NCBI GenBank assembly: GCA_003152975.1
Contig: PMBP01000286.1
Location: 1 to 5,450, forward strand
Length of the DNA stretch: 5,450 nucleotides
From: Phycisphaerales bacterium
GTDB taxonomy: Bacteria > Planctomycetota > Phycisphaerae > Sedimentisphaerales > Anaerohalosphaeraceae
Direction of reading: 5' to 3'
The notes below the pieces were generated by a model. It saw only the letters and a list, made by a program, of their open reading frames with translations. It made no database searches and was not told the origin of the DNA. How positions within the stretch are numbered: the stretch's first letter is position 1; every line of letters begins with the position of its first letter. Positions 5,363 to 5,450 of this stretch are shown here, piece after piece. The position numbers were made by a program, and so were the translations under genes.

Positions 5363-5450
5363 AAGATCAAGATTTGAATATCCTGTTTATCGACAACTTT
5401 GATTCGTTCACCTACAACCTGGTGCAGGCCATGGCCGGCCAGGGAGCGGA
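5359..5450 (+). CDS. trpG: Anthranilate synthase component II (glutamine amidotransferase), N-terminal fragment
   Basis: Only 30 codons are in the window; the gene runs off the right edge. The fragment MKDQDLNILFIDNFDSFTYN followed by LVQAMAGQGA matches the start of class I glutamine amidotransferases (E. coli TrpD begins MADILLLDNIDSFTYNL). These hydrolyse glutamine and pass ammonia to TrpE. The catalytic Cys-His-Glu triad lies beyond the window. The first residue overlaps the trpE stop (ATGA), the usual arrangement of paired synthase subunits. By sequence alone PabA is equally possible, since the N-terminus is shared, but position behind trpE and its attenuator makes trpG likely. Whether it is a stand-alone TrpG or a TrpG-TrpD fusion as in E. 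coli cannot be seen. Confidence 0.88.
   Translation, partial: MKDQDLNILFIDNFDSFTYNLVQAMAGQGA

Overview
The window looks like ordinary bacterial chromosome. Genes are tightly packed, Shine-Dalgarno sites are recognisable and promoters are sigma70-like. Two genes run leftwards and the rest rightwards. The three genes of unknown function (a lipoprotein, a DUF2752-type membrane protein and a large exported protein containing PDTTIACARVNNLD) recall proteins I associate with Planctomycetota, perhaps Phycisphaerae. That is a low-to-moderate confidence inference from family feel, not a search. There is no sign of a phage, an insertion sequence, CRISPR or a tRNA.

Left part (1-930): on the minus strand a DUF2752-like membrane protein (874-404) is followed by a lipoprotein (332 to beyond base 1, truncated by the window edge), possibly as an operon. 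Divergent to them, from GTG 930, runs an inositol-monophosphatase family phosphatase (930-1745) with an intact active site. Its likely promoter (860-888) lies across the start of the DUF2752 gene. Middle (1746-3496): an extended -10 promoter candidate, then a 528-residue membrane-anchored or secreted protein of unknown function (1831-3417), closed by a perfect 12-bp-stem terminator-like hairpin (3454-3495).

Right part (3497-5450): the start of a tryptophan biosynthesis operon. A strong promoter (TTGACA, 17 bp, CATAAT, with an AT-rich UP-like tract) drives an 18-codon leader peptide with two adjacent Trp codons, MKRNISSNLLWWRRPVGP. It is followed by a complete set of mutually exclusive RNA segments: 1:2 hairpin, 2:3 antiterminator and 3:4 intrinsic terminator with a U-run. 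Then come trpE (3737-5362) and, overlapping by ATGA, the start of the glutamine amidotransferase subunit (trpG-type, 5359 onward, cut by the window edge). TrpE resembles the enterobacterial form of the enzyme. The predicted transcription start falls at or next to the A of the leader ATG, and no Shine-Dalgarno is present, so the leader peptide is probably translated from a leaderless mRNA.

The logic of the trp region is classic attenuation. When charged tRNA-Trp is scarce, the ribosome stalls at the WW codons, segment 2 pairs with segment 3 and trpEG is transcribed. When Trp is plentiful, the ribosome reaches the stop codon inside the 1:2 loop, the 3:4 terminator forms and transcription stops. 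This leader, which no annotated gene would normally cover, is the most notable element in the window.
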